A stretch of DNA of 64,000 bases, from assembly GCA_964538355.1 (NCBI GenBank), contig CAZIFC010000002.1:124001-188000 (forward strand). Reading direction: 5' to 3'. The translations under genes and the position numbers were made by a program. Under the pieces are notes generated by a model that saw only the letters and a list, made by a program, of their open reading frames with translations, was not told the origin of the DNA and searched no databases. The stretch comes from Bilophila sp964538355 (GTDB taxonomy: Bacteria > Desulfobacterota > Desulfovibrionia > Desulfovibrionales > Desulfovibrionaceae). Below, in pieces: positions 1 through 7,710 of the stretch. The number at the start of each line of letters is the position of its first letter. Position 1 is the stretch's first letter.

Positions 1-1
1 T

Positions 2-802
2 CTGCTCCAAACACGCCTGAATGAGGCCTTCTCGCTGCTTTCCCAAGGAAAGCCCGCCGAAGCGGAACGGATCTACCAAGCCCTGCTGACGCCAGAACTT
101 TCTGGCGGAGGGCGCTTTCTCGTGCTGGACGGCCTTGCACGCTGCCTTCATCTTCAAGGAAAACTTGAAGAATCCGATACCCTGTTCGAAGAATCGCTGA
201 ACGGTCTGGAAAAGCTGTTCGGGCCGGATCACCCTCATGTCGCCGGAGCCTTGCAAAACCTCGCCCGAATCCGTTCCGAGCGCGGCCTGCTGGACGAAGC
301 CGCCCGCCTTGGCGAACGCGCCCTGCAGAGCCTGCAGGCCCGGCTTCCGCCGGACGATCTCCGTATTGCGGACGCGCTGTTGAATCTCTCCTCGCACCAA
401 TATGCCGCCAAAAAGTATGATCTTGCCGAAACCAACCTCAAGGCCGCCATGCGGCTTTGGGAGGACAAGGAAGGACGGCGTTGTTTCGGCGTTTCCACCT
501 GCCTGAACAACCTCGGCAGAATCTGCGAGGAGCGAGGCGAATCCGGACAGGGCGTCACCTACCATCAGGAGGCATCGGGCATCCGTAAGGAAATCCTCGG
601 GGATCATCCTGAAACGGCCTTTTCGCTCGGCAACTTCGGAGCGGCCCTTGCCGGAGACAGGCAATGGCATAAGGCGGCGGAAACGCTTTCCGAAGCACTC
701 GCCTGCTATGAACGTATCGGCCTTGGCGACACCCCGGATGCGGAAACCTGCCGCCGCAACCTCGAACTCTGCCGCAGGGAAGCCCGCTTCGAAAAAGGGT
801 AA
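2..802 (+). CDS. Tetratricopeptide-repeat protein (5' partial)
   Basis: The reading frame is open to the left edge, so the N-terminus lies outside the window; about 266 residues are visible. They form successive helix-turn-helix repeats of roughly 42-residue spacing, typical of kinesin-light-chain-like TPRs: recurring patterns such as AEAERIYQALL, LEESDTLFEESL, LDEAARLGERAL, YDLAETNLKAAM and WHKAAETLSEAL. TPR arrays mediate protein-protein contacts and give no specific function. No enzymatic domain is seen in the visible part. The gene is convergent with nadE and is followed by a strong hairpin terminator. Confidence 0.85.
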   Translation: MLQTRLNEAFSLLSQGKPAEAERIYQALLTPELSGGGRFLVLDGLARCLHLQGKLEESDTLFEESLNGLEKLFGPDHPHVAGALQNLARIRSERGLLDEAARLGERALQSLQARLPPDDLRIADALLNLSSHQYAAKKYDLAETNLKAAMRLWEDKEGRRCFGVSTCLNNLGRICEERGESGQGVTYHQEASGIRKEILGDHPETAFSLGNFGAALAGDRQWHKAAETLSEALACYERIGLGDTPDAETCRRNLELCRREARFEKG

Positions 803-871
803 GAGCCATCGAGGGATTGTCCACGGGACATCGCGCCCAAAAGCTTCGCTCGGATTTCGGATGCCGGAAAA

Positions 872-916
872 CGCACGGGGCCTCCCATCTTCTGGAAGGC
901 CCCGTGTTTCTTCTCT
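872..916 (+). terminator. Rho-independent terminator between convergent genes
   Basis: A 9-bp perfect stem (CACGGGGCC at 874-882, GGCCCCGTG at 898-906) with a 15-nt loop is followed by TTTCTTCTCTC on the plus strand. It ends the TPR gene. The opposite strand also has a short T run, so it may serve nadE as well. Confidence 0.8.
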
Positions 917-931
917 CAAGAGGAACATCCG

Positions 932-1774
932 CTACAGGCGGACATGCACACCAAAGGCATGCTTCCCAACCGGAAGGATCGAAGGCATCTGGGGCCGCTT
1001 GAACGCGCTCTTGCGGAGCAGTTCGAACACGCGATCAACCTGCCCGCGGGAAATCCCGGGCAAGTCAATTTCCGCGGCAGGGCGCGATTCTTCAATCAAC
1101 GCATGGAGGATTGAATCCAGAACGTCGTAGGGAGGCAGAGAATCCTCATCCTTCTGTCCGGGACGCAACTCCGCCGAGGGAGCCTTGTCGAAAATATTCT
1201 GGGGGATGACCGTGCGGCCCTCGTGCGCATTGATCCATGCCGCCAGCTGATAGACTTCCGTCTTGTACAGATCGGCAATGGGGGCCAGAGCACCGCAGGT
1301 ATCTCCATACATGGTGCAATATCCGGCGGCCACTTCGGACTTGTTGCCTGTGGCAAAAAGCATCCATCCAAACTTGTTGGAAAAAGCCATGAGCGTTACG
1401 CCACGGATGCGTGACTGGAGGTTTTCTTCCGTCACATCCTTTTCCCTGCCCGCGAAAGCAGGGGCGAGGGCTGCTTCAAAGGCCTCCATCATGGGGGCGA
1501 TCGGAACCGTAACGGTTTGAATCCCCAGATTGGCGGCAAGCTCTTCGGAATCGGTGACGCTTCCCTCGCTTGACCACGGGGAGGGCATCAGCACGCCGTG
1601 CACATGCTCCTTTCCGAGCGCGCCCACAGCCAACGCCGCAACGAGAGCGGAATCCATGCCGCCGGAAAGCCCGATGACGACATCCGTAAAGCCGTTTTTC
1701 CGCACATGATCACGAATGCCGGAGGTCAGCAGTTCCCAAACCGATTTCCAGTCCTTGGCGGGAAGAGTCGACAT
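932..1774 (-). CDS. nadE: NH3-dependent NAD+ synthetase
   Basis: It catalyses the ATP-dependent amidation of deamido-NAD to NAD in the cytoplasm, the last step of NAD synthesis. The 280-residue protein has the N-type ATP pyrophosphatase loop SGGMDSALVA, the ATGNKSEVAAGYCTMYGD segment and the PSAELRPGQKDEDSLPPYDVLD region typical of NadE. The N-terminal glutaminase (CN-hydrolase) domain is absent, so ammonia is the predicted nitrogen donor. The frame extends 23 codons further upstream, but ATG at 1774 overlaps the dapB stop (TAATG) and has a GAGGT ribosome site, so this start was chosen. It is the last gene of the uvrB-ligA-dapB-nadE operon. Confidence 0.95.
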   Translation of the reverse strand: MSTLPAKDWKSVWELLTSGIRDHVRKNGFTDVVIGLSGGMDSALVAALAVGALGKEHVHGVLMPSPWSSEGSVTDSEELAANLGIQTVTVPIAPMMEAFEAALAPAFAGREKDVTEENLQSRIRGVTLMAFSNKFGWMLFATGNKSEVAAGYCTMYGDTCGALAPIADLYKTEVYQLAAWINAHEGRTVIPQNIFDKAPSAELRPGQKDEDSLPPYDVLDSILHALIEESRPAAEIDLPGISRGQVDRVFELLRKSAFKRPQMPSILPVGKHAFGVHVRL

Positions 1775-2565
1775 TATTTCAACCTCGATTTCAGGATATC
1801 GCTCATGGCGTAGACCTTGCCGCCCGGCTGGCCCGGAAGCCACGCGGCGGCGCGCAGGGCACCCTGGGCGAAATTCTCCCGGGAGTGCGCCTGATGCGTC
1901 ACTTCAATCCGTTCTCCGGGGCCCATGAAATAGACGGTGTGTACGCCTACCACATCGCCGCCACGGATCGTCTGAACGCCGATTTCATCCTTCGGACGTT
2001 CGCCGATGATCCCCTCGCGGTGATAGCAGGCAACATCATCAAGCTTCCAGTTTCTGGCCGAAGCCAGACACTCGGCAAGGCGAAGGGCCGTACCGCTGGG
2101 AGAATCCTTTTTGCGGTTATGGTGCAGTTCGACCATTTCCAGATCGTAATCCGGGCCGAGCATCTGCACCAGCTCCGGCAGCAGCTCCAGCAGCACATTG
2201 ACGCCCACGCTCATATTGGGAGACCAGAATACCGGCCCGTCCTTGGCGATGGCATCCAGTTCCGCCTTCTGCTCCGCGTTCAGGCCCGTAGTGCCGATGA
2301 CGATGGGGTTGCCGTTTTTGACGGCGCACCGGGCATTGGCAAGGCTCGCCTCAGGCGCGGTAAAGTCAATCACCACGCCGCCGGGAACCTGCGGAAAGAC
2401 AACCTCGGGATCCGTTCCAACAAGGCAACCCCAATGAGACAGCGCATCCACCCGTTCAGGACGTTCCAGCACAGCGGCAAGGTTCATCCCCTGCTCTTTC
2501 GCCAGCGTGGCGATGGTCGTTCCCATACGCCCAGACGCACCCATCACAATAACAGAAAGACTCAT
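1774..2565 (-). CDS. dapB: 4-hydroxy-tetrahydrodipicolinate reductase
   Basis: It reduces 4-hydroxy-tetrahydrodipicolinate with NAD(P)H in the diaminopimelate/lysine pathway, supplying peptidoglycan and lysine. The 263-residue protein begins with the Rossmann motif VMGASGRMG. It carries VVIDFTAPEA, IGTTGL and the catalytic signature ELHHNRKKDSPSGTA (two histidines and a lysine), all diagnostic for DapB. The length is normal for the family. Its start overlaps the ligA stop (ATGA) and has AAGGTGG upstream, indicating translational coupling. It lies between ligA and nadE, with no gaps in the operon. Confidence 0.97.
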   Translation of the reverse strand: MSLSVIVMGASGRMGTTIATLAKEQGMNLAAVLERPERVDALSHWGCLVGTDPEVVFPQVPGGVVIDFTAPEASLANARCAVKNGNPIVIGTTGLNAEQKAELDAIAKDGPVFWSPNMSVGVNVLLELLPELVQMLGPDYDLEMVELHHNRKKDSPSGTALRLAECLASARNWKLDDVACYHREGIIGERPKDEIGVQTIRGGDVVGVHTVYFMGPGERIEVTHQAHSRENFAQGALRAAAWLPGQPGGKVYAMSDILKSRLK

Positions 2566-4667
2566 GTTTCCACCTTGTTTCCTTGTTCAGAATCCCGATC
2601 CGTCCGCAATGTCGCGGCCTCTTCAGATTTCGCATCCAGCAACGCCAGAAAACCGGCTTCATCTTCGATGCGAATGCCCAGTTTTTGAGCTTTCTCAAGT
2701 TTTGATCCCGGCTCGTCTCCCACAACCAGCAGATCCAGCTTGCGGGAAACGCTTCCGGCGATTTCCGCGCCCGCATCCACAGCCATCTGCTGCGCCTTGG
2801 AGCGCGGCATGGAAAGCGAGCCGGTAAACAGCACCTTCAGGCCAGCCAGCGGCCCACCCGCAACCGGAGAAGCCTCCTGCCGGACAGGCCAAAGCCCCAG
2901 TTCCCGCAGGCGGGACAGCAGCTCCACATTAGGCCCGTCTTCAAAGAAGGCCCGGATGGCCCCTGCCACCTCCGGCCCGATATCGGGCAGTTCCTGCAGG
3001 GCCTCCGCGCTTGCGGCTCCCAACGCATCCATATCGGCGAATGAGGCAGCCAGGGTCTTGGCTGTCTGTTCGCCCACATGCCGAATGCCGAGCGCGCACA
3101 GCAGCCGCTGCAAGGTGGCTTCCTTTTTGGCACGATTCAACGAATCCACAAACTTGGTGGCGAGTTTTACACCCATCCGCTCATAATGCAAGAGTTCCTC
3201 GACCTTCAGGGTAAAGAGGTCCGCCGGAGAAGCCACCCTGCCCGCCGCAACGAGCAGTTCGATCCAGCGTTGTCCAAGCCCCTCGATGTCCAACCCCGCC
3301 TTGGAGACGAAATGCGCCAGCGACTGCCGGATCATCGCCGGGCAAGAGACATTGACGCACCGCCATGCGACCTCGCCGTCAAGTCTGGACGCGGCCTGCC
3401 CGCAGGACGGGCACACATGCGGAAACGCAAACGGCTCGGAATCGGCGGCCCGCTCGGAAAGGACGGCCCGCACGACCTCAGGGATAACATCCCCGGCGCG
3501 CTGGACAACCACGAGATCTCCAACCCGCACATCGCGGTTGCGGATCTCGTCCTCATTGTGCAGGGTTGCGCGGCTTACCAGCACGCCGCCCACGTTGACC
3601 GGCTCCAGTTCCGCCACCGGCGTCAACACCCCGGTACGGCCCACCTGCACCGTGATGTCCAGAAGGCGGGTCGTGGCCTGCTGCGCCGGAAACTTCCACG
3701 CAACCGCAAACCGGGGGGCACGGGCCGTATAGCCCAGTGCGGCCTGCCCTTCCAGATCATCCAGCTTGATGACCATCCCGTCGATTTCGTAGGCAAGGGA
3801 CTCGCGGGTATCGCGAAGCGTGGTGTAATAGGCCTCCACCTCTGCGGAGCCAGTGCATATTTTCCCTCCCGGAGGCGTTTCAAAACCAAAGGCCTGAAGC
3901 CGCTTCATGACGTCGGAATAGGTCTGCCACGGCTCCGCCGCTCCAAAATCCACCTTGCCGAACCCATAGGCCAGAAAACGCAGCGGGCGGGATGCCGTCA
4001 CCGAAGTATCCAGCTGCCGCACGGAACCCGCTGCCGCATTGCGCGGATTGGCGAACGTCTTCAGATTGTTTTTGCGAAGGCGGTCATTCAATGCCGAAAA
4101 ATCGTTGCGCCGGAAGATGACCTCGCCCCGCACCTCCAGATAGGCGGGGGCCTCGCCGTGCAGCTGTCTGGGGAGGTTCCGCACCGTCTGCATGGCCGCC
4201 GTGACCACTTCGCCCTCTTCGCCGTCTCCGCGGGTCAGAGCCTCAACAAAACGCCCATGTTCATAAATCAGTTCCAGAGCCAGCCCGTCCATCTTTGGAT
4301 CACACCAGAAAACATGCTCCAGCCCGGACTGCGCGTTGTCCATGCGCTTGAGGAAACCTTGCCACTCTTCCGCATCAAACACGTTATCGAGGCTGTACAT
4401 CCGCCGGGAATGCCGCCGCGTCTCGAGCATGGACAGCACCTGCCCGCCGATCTTGTTTGTCGGGGAGTCGGGCGAACGCCATTCCGGGTGACGCTCCTCC
4501 ATGCGGAGCAGCTCCTGAAACGCCGCGTTGTATTCATCGTCGGTAATTTCCGGCGCATCGAGCGTATGGTACAAATGATTATGACGGGCCACGAACGCCC
4601 GAAGCTCTTCCAGACGTTTCTTTTCCGCGTCGTCAGCCAGAAGGGATTGCAGAGACCCCTGCTTCAT
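2562..4667 (-). CDS. ligA: NAD-dependent DNA ligase LigA
   Basis: It seals nicks in duplex DNA using NAD+ during replication and excision repair. Order of domains: Ia domain, adenylation domain with the active-site lysine in CDPKMDGLALEL (about residue 125), OB fold, a four-cysteine zinc finger (CPSCG and CVNVSCP), helix-hairpin-helix repeats (LPDIGPEVAGAI) and a C-terminal BRCT domain (LKVLFTGSLSMPRSKAQQ). The 701 residues are close to the family norm of about 670. A GTG five codons upstream (4682) is possible, but ATG at 4667 has AAGGA at good spacing. It sits 26 nt after uvrB and overlaps dapB. Confidence 0.97.
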   Translation of the reverse strand: MKQGSLQSLLADDAEKKRLEELRAFVARHNHLYHTLDAPEITDDEYNAAFQELLRMEERHPEWRSPDSPTNKIGGQVLSMLETRRHSRRMYSLDNVFDAEEWQGFLKRMDNAQSGLEHVFWCDPKMDGLALELIYEHGRFVEALTRGDGEEGEVVTAAMQTVRNLPRQLHGEAPAYLEVRGEVIFRRNDFSALNDRLRKNNLKTFANPRNAAAGSVRQLDTSVTASRPLRFLAYGFGKVDFGAAEPWQTYSDVMKRLQAFGFETPPGGKICTGSAEVEAYYTTLRDTRESLAYEIDGMVIKLDDLEGQAALGYTARAPRFAVAWKFPAQQATTRLLDITVQVGRTGVLTPVAELEPVNVGGVLVSRATLHNEDEIRNRDVRVGDLVVVQRAGDVIPEVVRAVLSERAADSEPFAFPHVCPSCGQAASRLDGEVAWRCVNVSCPAMIRQSLAHFVSKAGLDIEGLGQRWIELLVAAGRVASPADLFTLKVEELLHYERMGVKLATKFVDSLNRAKKEATLQRLLCALGIRHVGEQTAKTLAASFADMDALGAASAEALQELPDIGPEVAGAIRAFFEDGPNVELLSRLRELGLWPVRQEASPVAGGPLAGLKVLFTGSLSMPRSKAQQMAVDAGAEIAGSVSRKLDLLVVGDEPGSKLEKAQKLGIRIEDEAGFLALLDAKSEEAATLRTDRDSEQGNKVET

Positions 4668-4693
4668 GATGCCATCCTTCACGCCCCGCGGGG

Positions 4694-6730
4694 CTACGCA
4701 ATCAAAAACTGTTCCCGAAGCCGTTTGATGCGGTCGCGCAGCGAGGCCGCCTTCTCGAATTCCAAATCCCGGGCGGCGTCGCGCATCTCGCGCTCGAACT
4801 GCTTCACATACCGGGCCACATTCTGGGCCGTAATTTCCACAGACGGCGAATCCTGCGCCGCATCCCCGGCGGCCTGCCGACCCCGTCCGCGCTTCTTCTT
4901 TCCGTCGTCAGAGGAGGTGTACAGGCTGTCAAACGGCGTGGCAAGCGGCTTGGATATGGTTTGCGGAATCATTCCATGCGCCTCGTTCCACGCTTCCTGC
5001 TTGGCCCGACGCCGGGAGGTTTCGCTCATGGCGGCCTGCATGGACTGCGTTGTCTTGTCCGCATACAGCAAAACCCGGCCCGAAGCGTTGCGGGCGGCGC
5101 GTCCGAATGTCTGGATCAGCGATCCGGTTGAACGAAGGAAGCCTTCCTTGTCCGCATCAAGGATAGCGACAAGGGACACTTCGGGGATATCCAGCCCTTC
5201 GCGCAGCAGATTGATGCCCACCAGCACGTCAAAGGAACCCTCACGCAAGGCTTTAATGATCGCCATCCGCTCCATGGTGTCGATATCCGAATGCAGATAG
5301 CGGGCGGAAACGCCCATCGAGTTCAGATACTCGGTCAAGTCTTCCGCCATGCGCTTGGTCAGCGTGGTGACCAATACGCGCTCGTGCCGCGCTATGCGTT
5401 CCCGGCATTCTCCCAGCAGGTTGTCAATCTGCCCCTTGACGGGACGCACCTCCACCTCTGGATCAAGCAGGCCGGTGGGACGGATGATCTGTTCCGCAAC
5501 AATGCCCTGCGAACGCTCAAGCTCCCACGGACCCGGCGTGGCCGAAACATAGACGGCCTGATTCAGCCGCTCCAGAAATTCATGGAATTCCAGCGGCCTG
5601 TTGTCCAGAGCCGAGGGCAGGCGAAACCCGAAGTCCACCAGAGTGCGCTTGCGGGAGCGATCCCCCTTGAACATGCCGCCCACCTGCGGGATGCTGATGT
5701 GGCACTCGTCCGCAAACAGCACAAAGTCATCCGGGAAGTAATCCAGCAGCGTAGCCGGCGGTTCCCCCTCCTTGCGCCCATCCAGATGCCGCGAGTAGTT
5801 CTCGATGCCGGTGCAGTACCCAAGCTCCTGCATCATTTCCAGATCCAGTTGCGTGCGCTGTTCCAGCCGCTGAGCCTCCACGAGCTTGTTCTGGGACTGG
5901 AACAGCCGGAGCTGTGCCCCCAGCTCGTCACGGATGTCGGACATGGCGCGCTCCAGGTTATCCCGGTCGGACACATAATGGCTTGCGGGATAGATGACCG
6001 TCTTGCCGACATTCCCCAAAACGTCCCCGGTCAGTGGATCGATTTCCCGAACGGCCTCAATTTCATCGCCAAAAAACTCAAGGCGCAAGGCCCGCTCGTG
6101 CTCGTAGGCGGGGATCACTTCCAGCACGTCTCCGCGAACCCGAAACGTTCCGCGGTGGAAATCCATGTCGTTGCGCTGATAGTGCACGTCCACCAGCCGG
6201 GTGATGATAGCGTCCATGCTCACCCGCTGCCCCGCCTCGACGGGGATAATCAGCCGTGCGTAGTATTCGGGAGAACCAAGTCCGTATATGCAGGATACGG
6301 AAGCGATGATGACAACATCGCGGCGCGTCAGGAGCGCGTGCGTTGCCGCGTGCCTGAGCTTGTCGATATCGTCGTTGATGGCGGAATCTTTTTCAATGTA
6401 GGTATCTGAGGCGGGCACATAGGCTTCCGGCTGGTAGTAGTCGTAATAGCTGACAAAGTACTCGACGGCGTTATCCGGAAACAACCCCCTGAACTCATTG
6501 TAGAGCTGCGCCGCCAGCGTCTTGTTGGGAGCGAGGACCAGCGCGGGACGATTGACCCTTGCGATGACGTTGGCCATCGTGAACGTCTTGCCGGAACCGG
6601 TAACTCCCAACAGGATCTGATCCCGGACTCCGGCCTCGATATTGGATACGATCTGTTCAATGGCTGCCGGCTGATCCCCGGTAGGCACATGTTCCGTATG
6701 GAGCCTGAAAAGCGGTGTGGTCATACTCAT
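4694..6730 (-). CDS. uvrB: Excinuclease ABC subunit B
   Basis: UvrB is the damage-verifying helicase of nucleotide excision repair; it is loaded by UvrA and recruits UvrC. The 678 residues show Walker A GVTGSGKTF, the beta-hairpin region YYDYYQPEAYVP, the DEAD-box variant DECH (LFADECHISI), helicase motif QTFGRAARN and a C-terminal UVR motif (FEREMRDAARDLEFEKAASLRDRIKRL begins here, seen across about residues 640-670). The first ATG has GGGAAG seven bases upstream; a second ATG lies two codons later. It is the first gene of the operon with ligA, so two repair functions are co-transcribed. Confidence 0.98.
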   Translation of the reverse strand: MSMTTPLFRLHTEHVPTGDQPAAIEQIVSNIEAGVRDQILLGVTGSGKTFTMANVIARVNRPALVLAPNKTLAAQLYNEFRGLFPDNAVEYFVSYYDYYQPEAYVPASDTYIEKDSAINDDIDKLRHAATHALLTRRDVVIIASVSCIYGLGSPEYYARLIIPVEAGQRVSMDAIITRLVDVHYQRNDMDFHRGTFRVRGDVLEVIPAYEHERALRLEFFGDEIEAVREIDPLTGDVLGNVGKTVIYPASHYVSDRDNLERAMSDIRDELGAQLRLFQSQNKLVEAQRLEQRTQLDLEMMQELGYCTGIENYSRHLDGRKEGEPPATLLDYFPDDFVLFADECHISIPQVGGMFKGDRSRKRTLVDFGFRLPSALDNRPLEFHEFLERLNQAVYVSATPGPWELERSQGIVAEQIIRPTGLLDPEVEVRPVKGQIDNLLGECRERIARHERVLVTTLTKRMAEDLTEYLNSMGVSARYLHSDIDTMERMAIIKALREGSFDVLVGINLLREGLDIPEVSLVAILDADKEGFLRSTGSLIQTFGRAARNASGRVLLYADKTTQSMQAAMSETSRRRAKQEAWNEAHGMIPQTISKPLATPFDSLYTSSDDGKKKRGRGRQAAGDAAQDSPSVEITAQNVARYVKQFEREMRDAARDLEFEKAASLRDRIKRLREQFLIA

Positions 6731-6764
6731 ACTGTTCTTCCCTTCCGAGGGACAGGATTCGACG

Positions 6765-6782
6765 GTTCAAGACCGTTCAAGA
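6765..6782. promoter_or_regulatory. Tandem GTTCAAGA direct repeat between uvrB and the UV endonuclease gene
   Basis: GTTCAAGA occurs at 6765-6772 and again at 6775-6782 (10-bp period, one helical turn) in the divergent promoter region of two UV-repair genes. The arrangement GTTC-N6-GTTC is close to the alphaproteobacterial LexA direct repeat (GTTC-N7-GTTC). A regulatory role is inferred only from the repeat and its position. Confidence 0.4.
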
Positions 6783-6925
6783 ATGTATAGAGAGAAAAGG
6801 CGAAAACATGAAGTAGAAGCACACGGGGAGGATATCCGGCATGTGTGGAGCCGGCCTCCGATCGCATCATACTCATTGCTCTGCCGCTCCCTCATGCCTA
6901 CTCTTTGCAAAAAGGGAGGCTCGAT

Positions 6926-7270
6926 ATGCGGATGTGGATGCTCCCCCCGGAAAAGATGTGCCGCAAGCACCTTCTGGGTGAACATGTCGAACTGCACATG
7001 CTTCTTGGAAGCATGAAGCGTGGAAAACATATCGACGGATTCCTTGCCGGAAGGCTTGTTGATCCGCGTCTTGTTTTTGCGCGGCATGAACAGCTCGTGC
7101 GGGAAATGACGCTACGCGGCTACCGTCATGCCTCCCCTCTGGATGAGGAGGAATGCCGGGCCGCCGCGCAACGCTACAATACCCCGTACGAGGGCATAGA
7201 CCTCCAGGCCAATGCGGAAGAATTGAAACGCAGATGCCCGGAATGTGCAAGCCGGCTTTTGCCTTCTTGA
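6926..7270 (+). CDS. T4 endonuclease V-like pyrimidine-dimer DNA glycosylase
   Basis: The predicted role is to cut DNA at cyclobutane pyrimidine dimers by combined glycosylase and AP-lyase action, starting base excision repair. The 114-residue protein begins MRMWMLPPEKMCRKHLLGEH, which aligns with the T4 DenV N-terminus: His15 and Glu22 match the T4 residues His16 and catalytic Glu23. The C-terminal RCPECASRL motif is common in short bacterial members. The frame opens upstream, but ATG at 6926 has GGGAGGC five bases upstream and gives the family N-terminus. T4 uses the alpha-amine of Thr2 as nucleophile; here residue 2 is Arg, as in other short homologues as I remember them. It is divergent from uvrB. 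Confidence 0.8.
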   Translation: MRMWMLPPEKMCRKHLLGEHVELHMLLGSMKRGKHIDGFLAGRLVDPRLVFARHEQLVREMTLRGYRHASPLDEEECRAAAQRYNTPYEGIDLQANAEELKRRCPECASRLLPS

Positions 7271-7344
7271 ACATCCAGACGGCTCCCGGAGACGCCTTTT
7301 TCGTGCCTTGCATCACTGCATCCCGGAGAAAACTCCCGGACTTG

Positions 7345-7395
7345 CTTATTATAAAGAAGAAAGGCCAACCCCTGTTTTCAGGAGCTGACCTTTCC
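7345..7395 (-). terminator. Rho-independent terminator of tRNA-Sec
   Basis: On the minus strand a 15-bp stem with some G-U pairs (arms 7379-7393 and 7360-7374, loop of four) is followed by TTCTTCTTTAT. It lies 16 nt downstream of the tRNA 3' end. On the plus strand it also sits after the UV endonuclease gene. Confidence 0.8.
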
Positions 7396-7409
7396 ATTTT
7401 ATCCAATGA

Positions 7410-7503
7410 TGGCGGAAACGTATAGGAGTCGAACCTACCAACGACCTCTCGACCGTCCACCAGTTTTGAAGACTGGGCGCCACACCGGTGACGAAACGTT
7501 TCC
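7410..7503 (-). tRNA. selC: tRNA-Sec (anticodon TCA)
   Basis: This is selenocysteine tRNA, which after charging with serine and conversion by SelA reads in-frame UGA. The 94-nt gene has the hallmarks of tRNA-Sec: an extended 8-bp acceptor stem (GGAAACGT paired with ACGTTTCC), anticodon loop CTTCAAA with TCA, a long variable arm, a G discriminator and an encoded CCA (7410-7412). The TPsiC arm reads GGTTCGACTCC. It implies that the genome encodes SelA, SelB and selenoproteins such as formate dehydrogenase; none of these is in this window. Confidence 0.95.
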
Positions 7504-7518
7504 ATGTTTCGGAAATGA

Positions 7519-7548
7519 ACAATATGTCATCTCTGGGAGTTCCGTCAA
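7519..7548 (-). promoter_or_regulatory. Predicted sigma-70 promoter of tRNA-Sec
   Basis: On the minus strand, -35 TTGACG (7548-7543) and -10 TATTGT (7524-7519) are separated by 18 bp. Transcription would start around 7512, just ahead of the mature tRNA 5' end at 7503. Confidence 0.6.
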
Positions 7549-7644
7549 TACCCAGTTTTCTCCCAAACCTCAACCTGCTGCGTTCTCTCGAGCCGAAAGC
7601 GGTCCCTTTCAGGCTCATGTAAGGGCACTGTTCCGGAGGCGGCC

Positions 7645-7673
7645 TTGCATGCCTTGAAAGATTGCCGTATAAA
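7645..7673 (+). promoter_or_regulatory. Predicted sigma-70 promoter of the MscS-family gene
   Basis: -35 TTGCAT (7645-7650) and -10 TATAAA (7668-7673) have a 17-bp spacer and lie 38 bp upstream of the start codon at 7711. Confidence 0.6.
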
Positions 7674-7710
7674 TCAAAAGGATTCTCCAGATTAGAGAAA
7701 GGATACGCAT

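Noticed and set aside
3078..5300. 740-codon open frame on the plus strand opposite ligA and uvrB
   Set aside because: It mirrors the codon positions of two certain genes on the other strand and shows no family resemblance; GC-rich DNA keeps such frames open.
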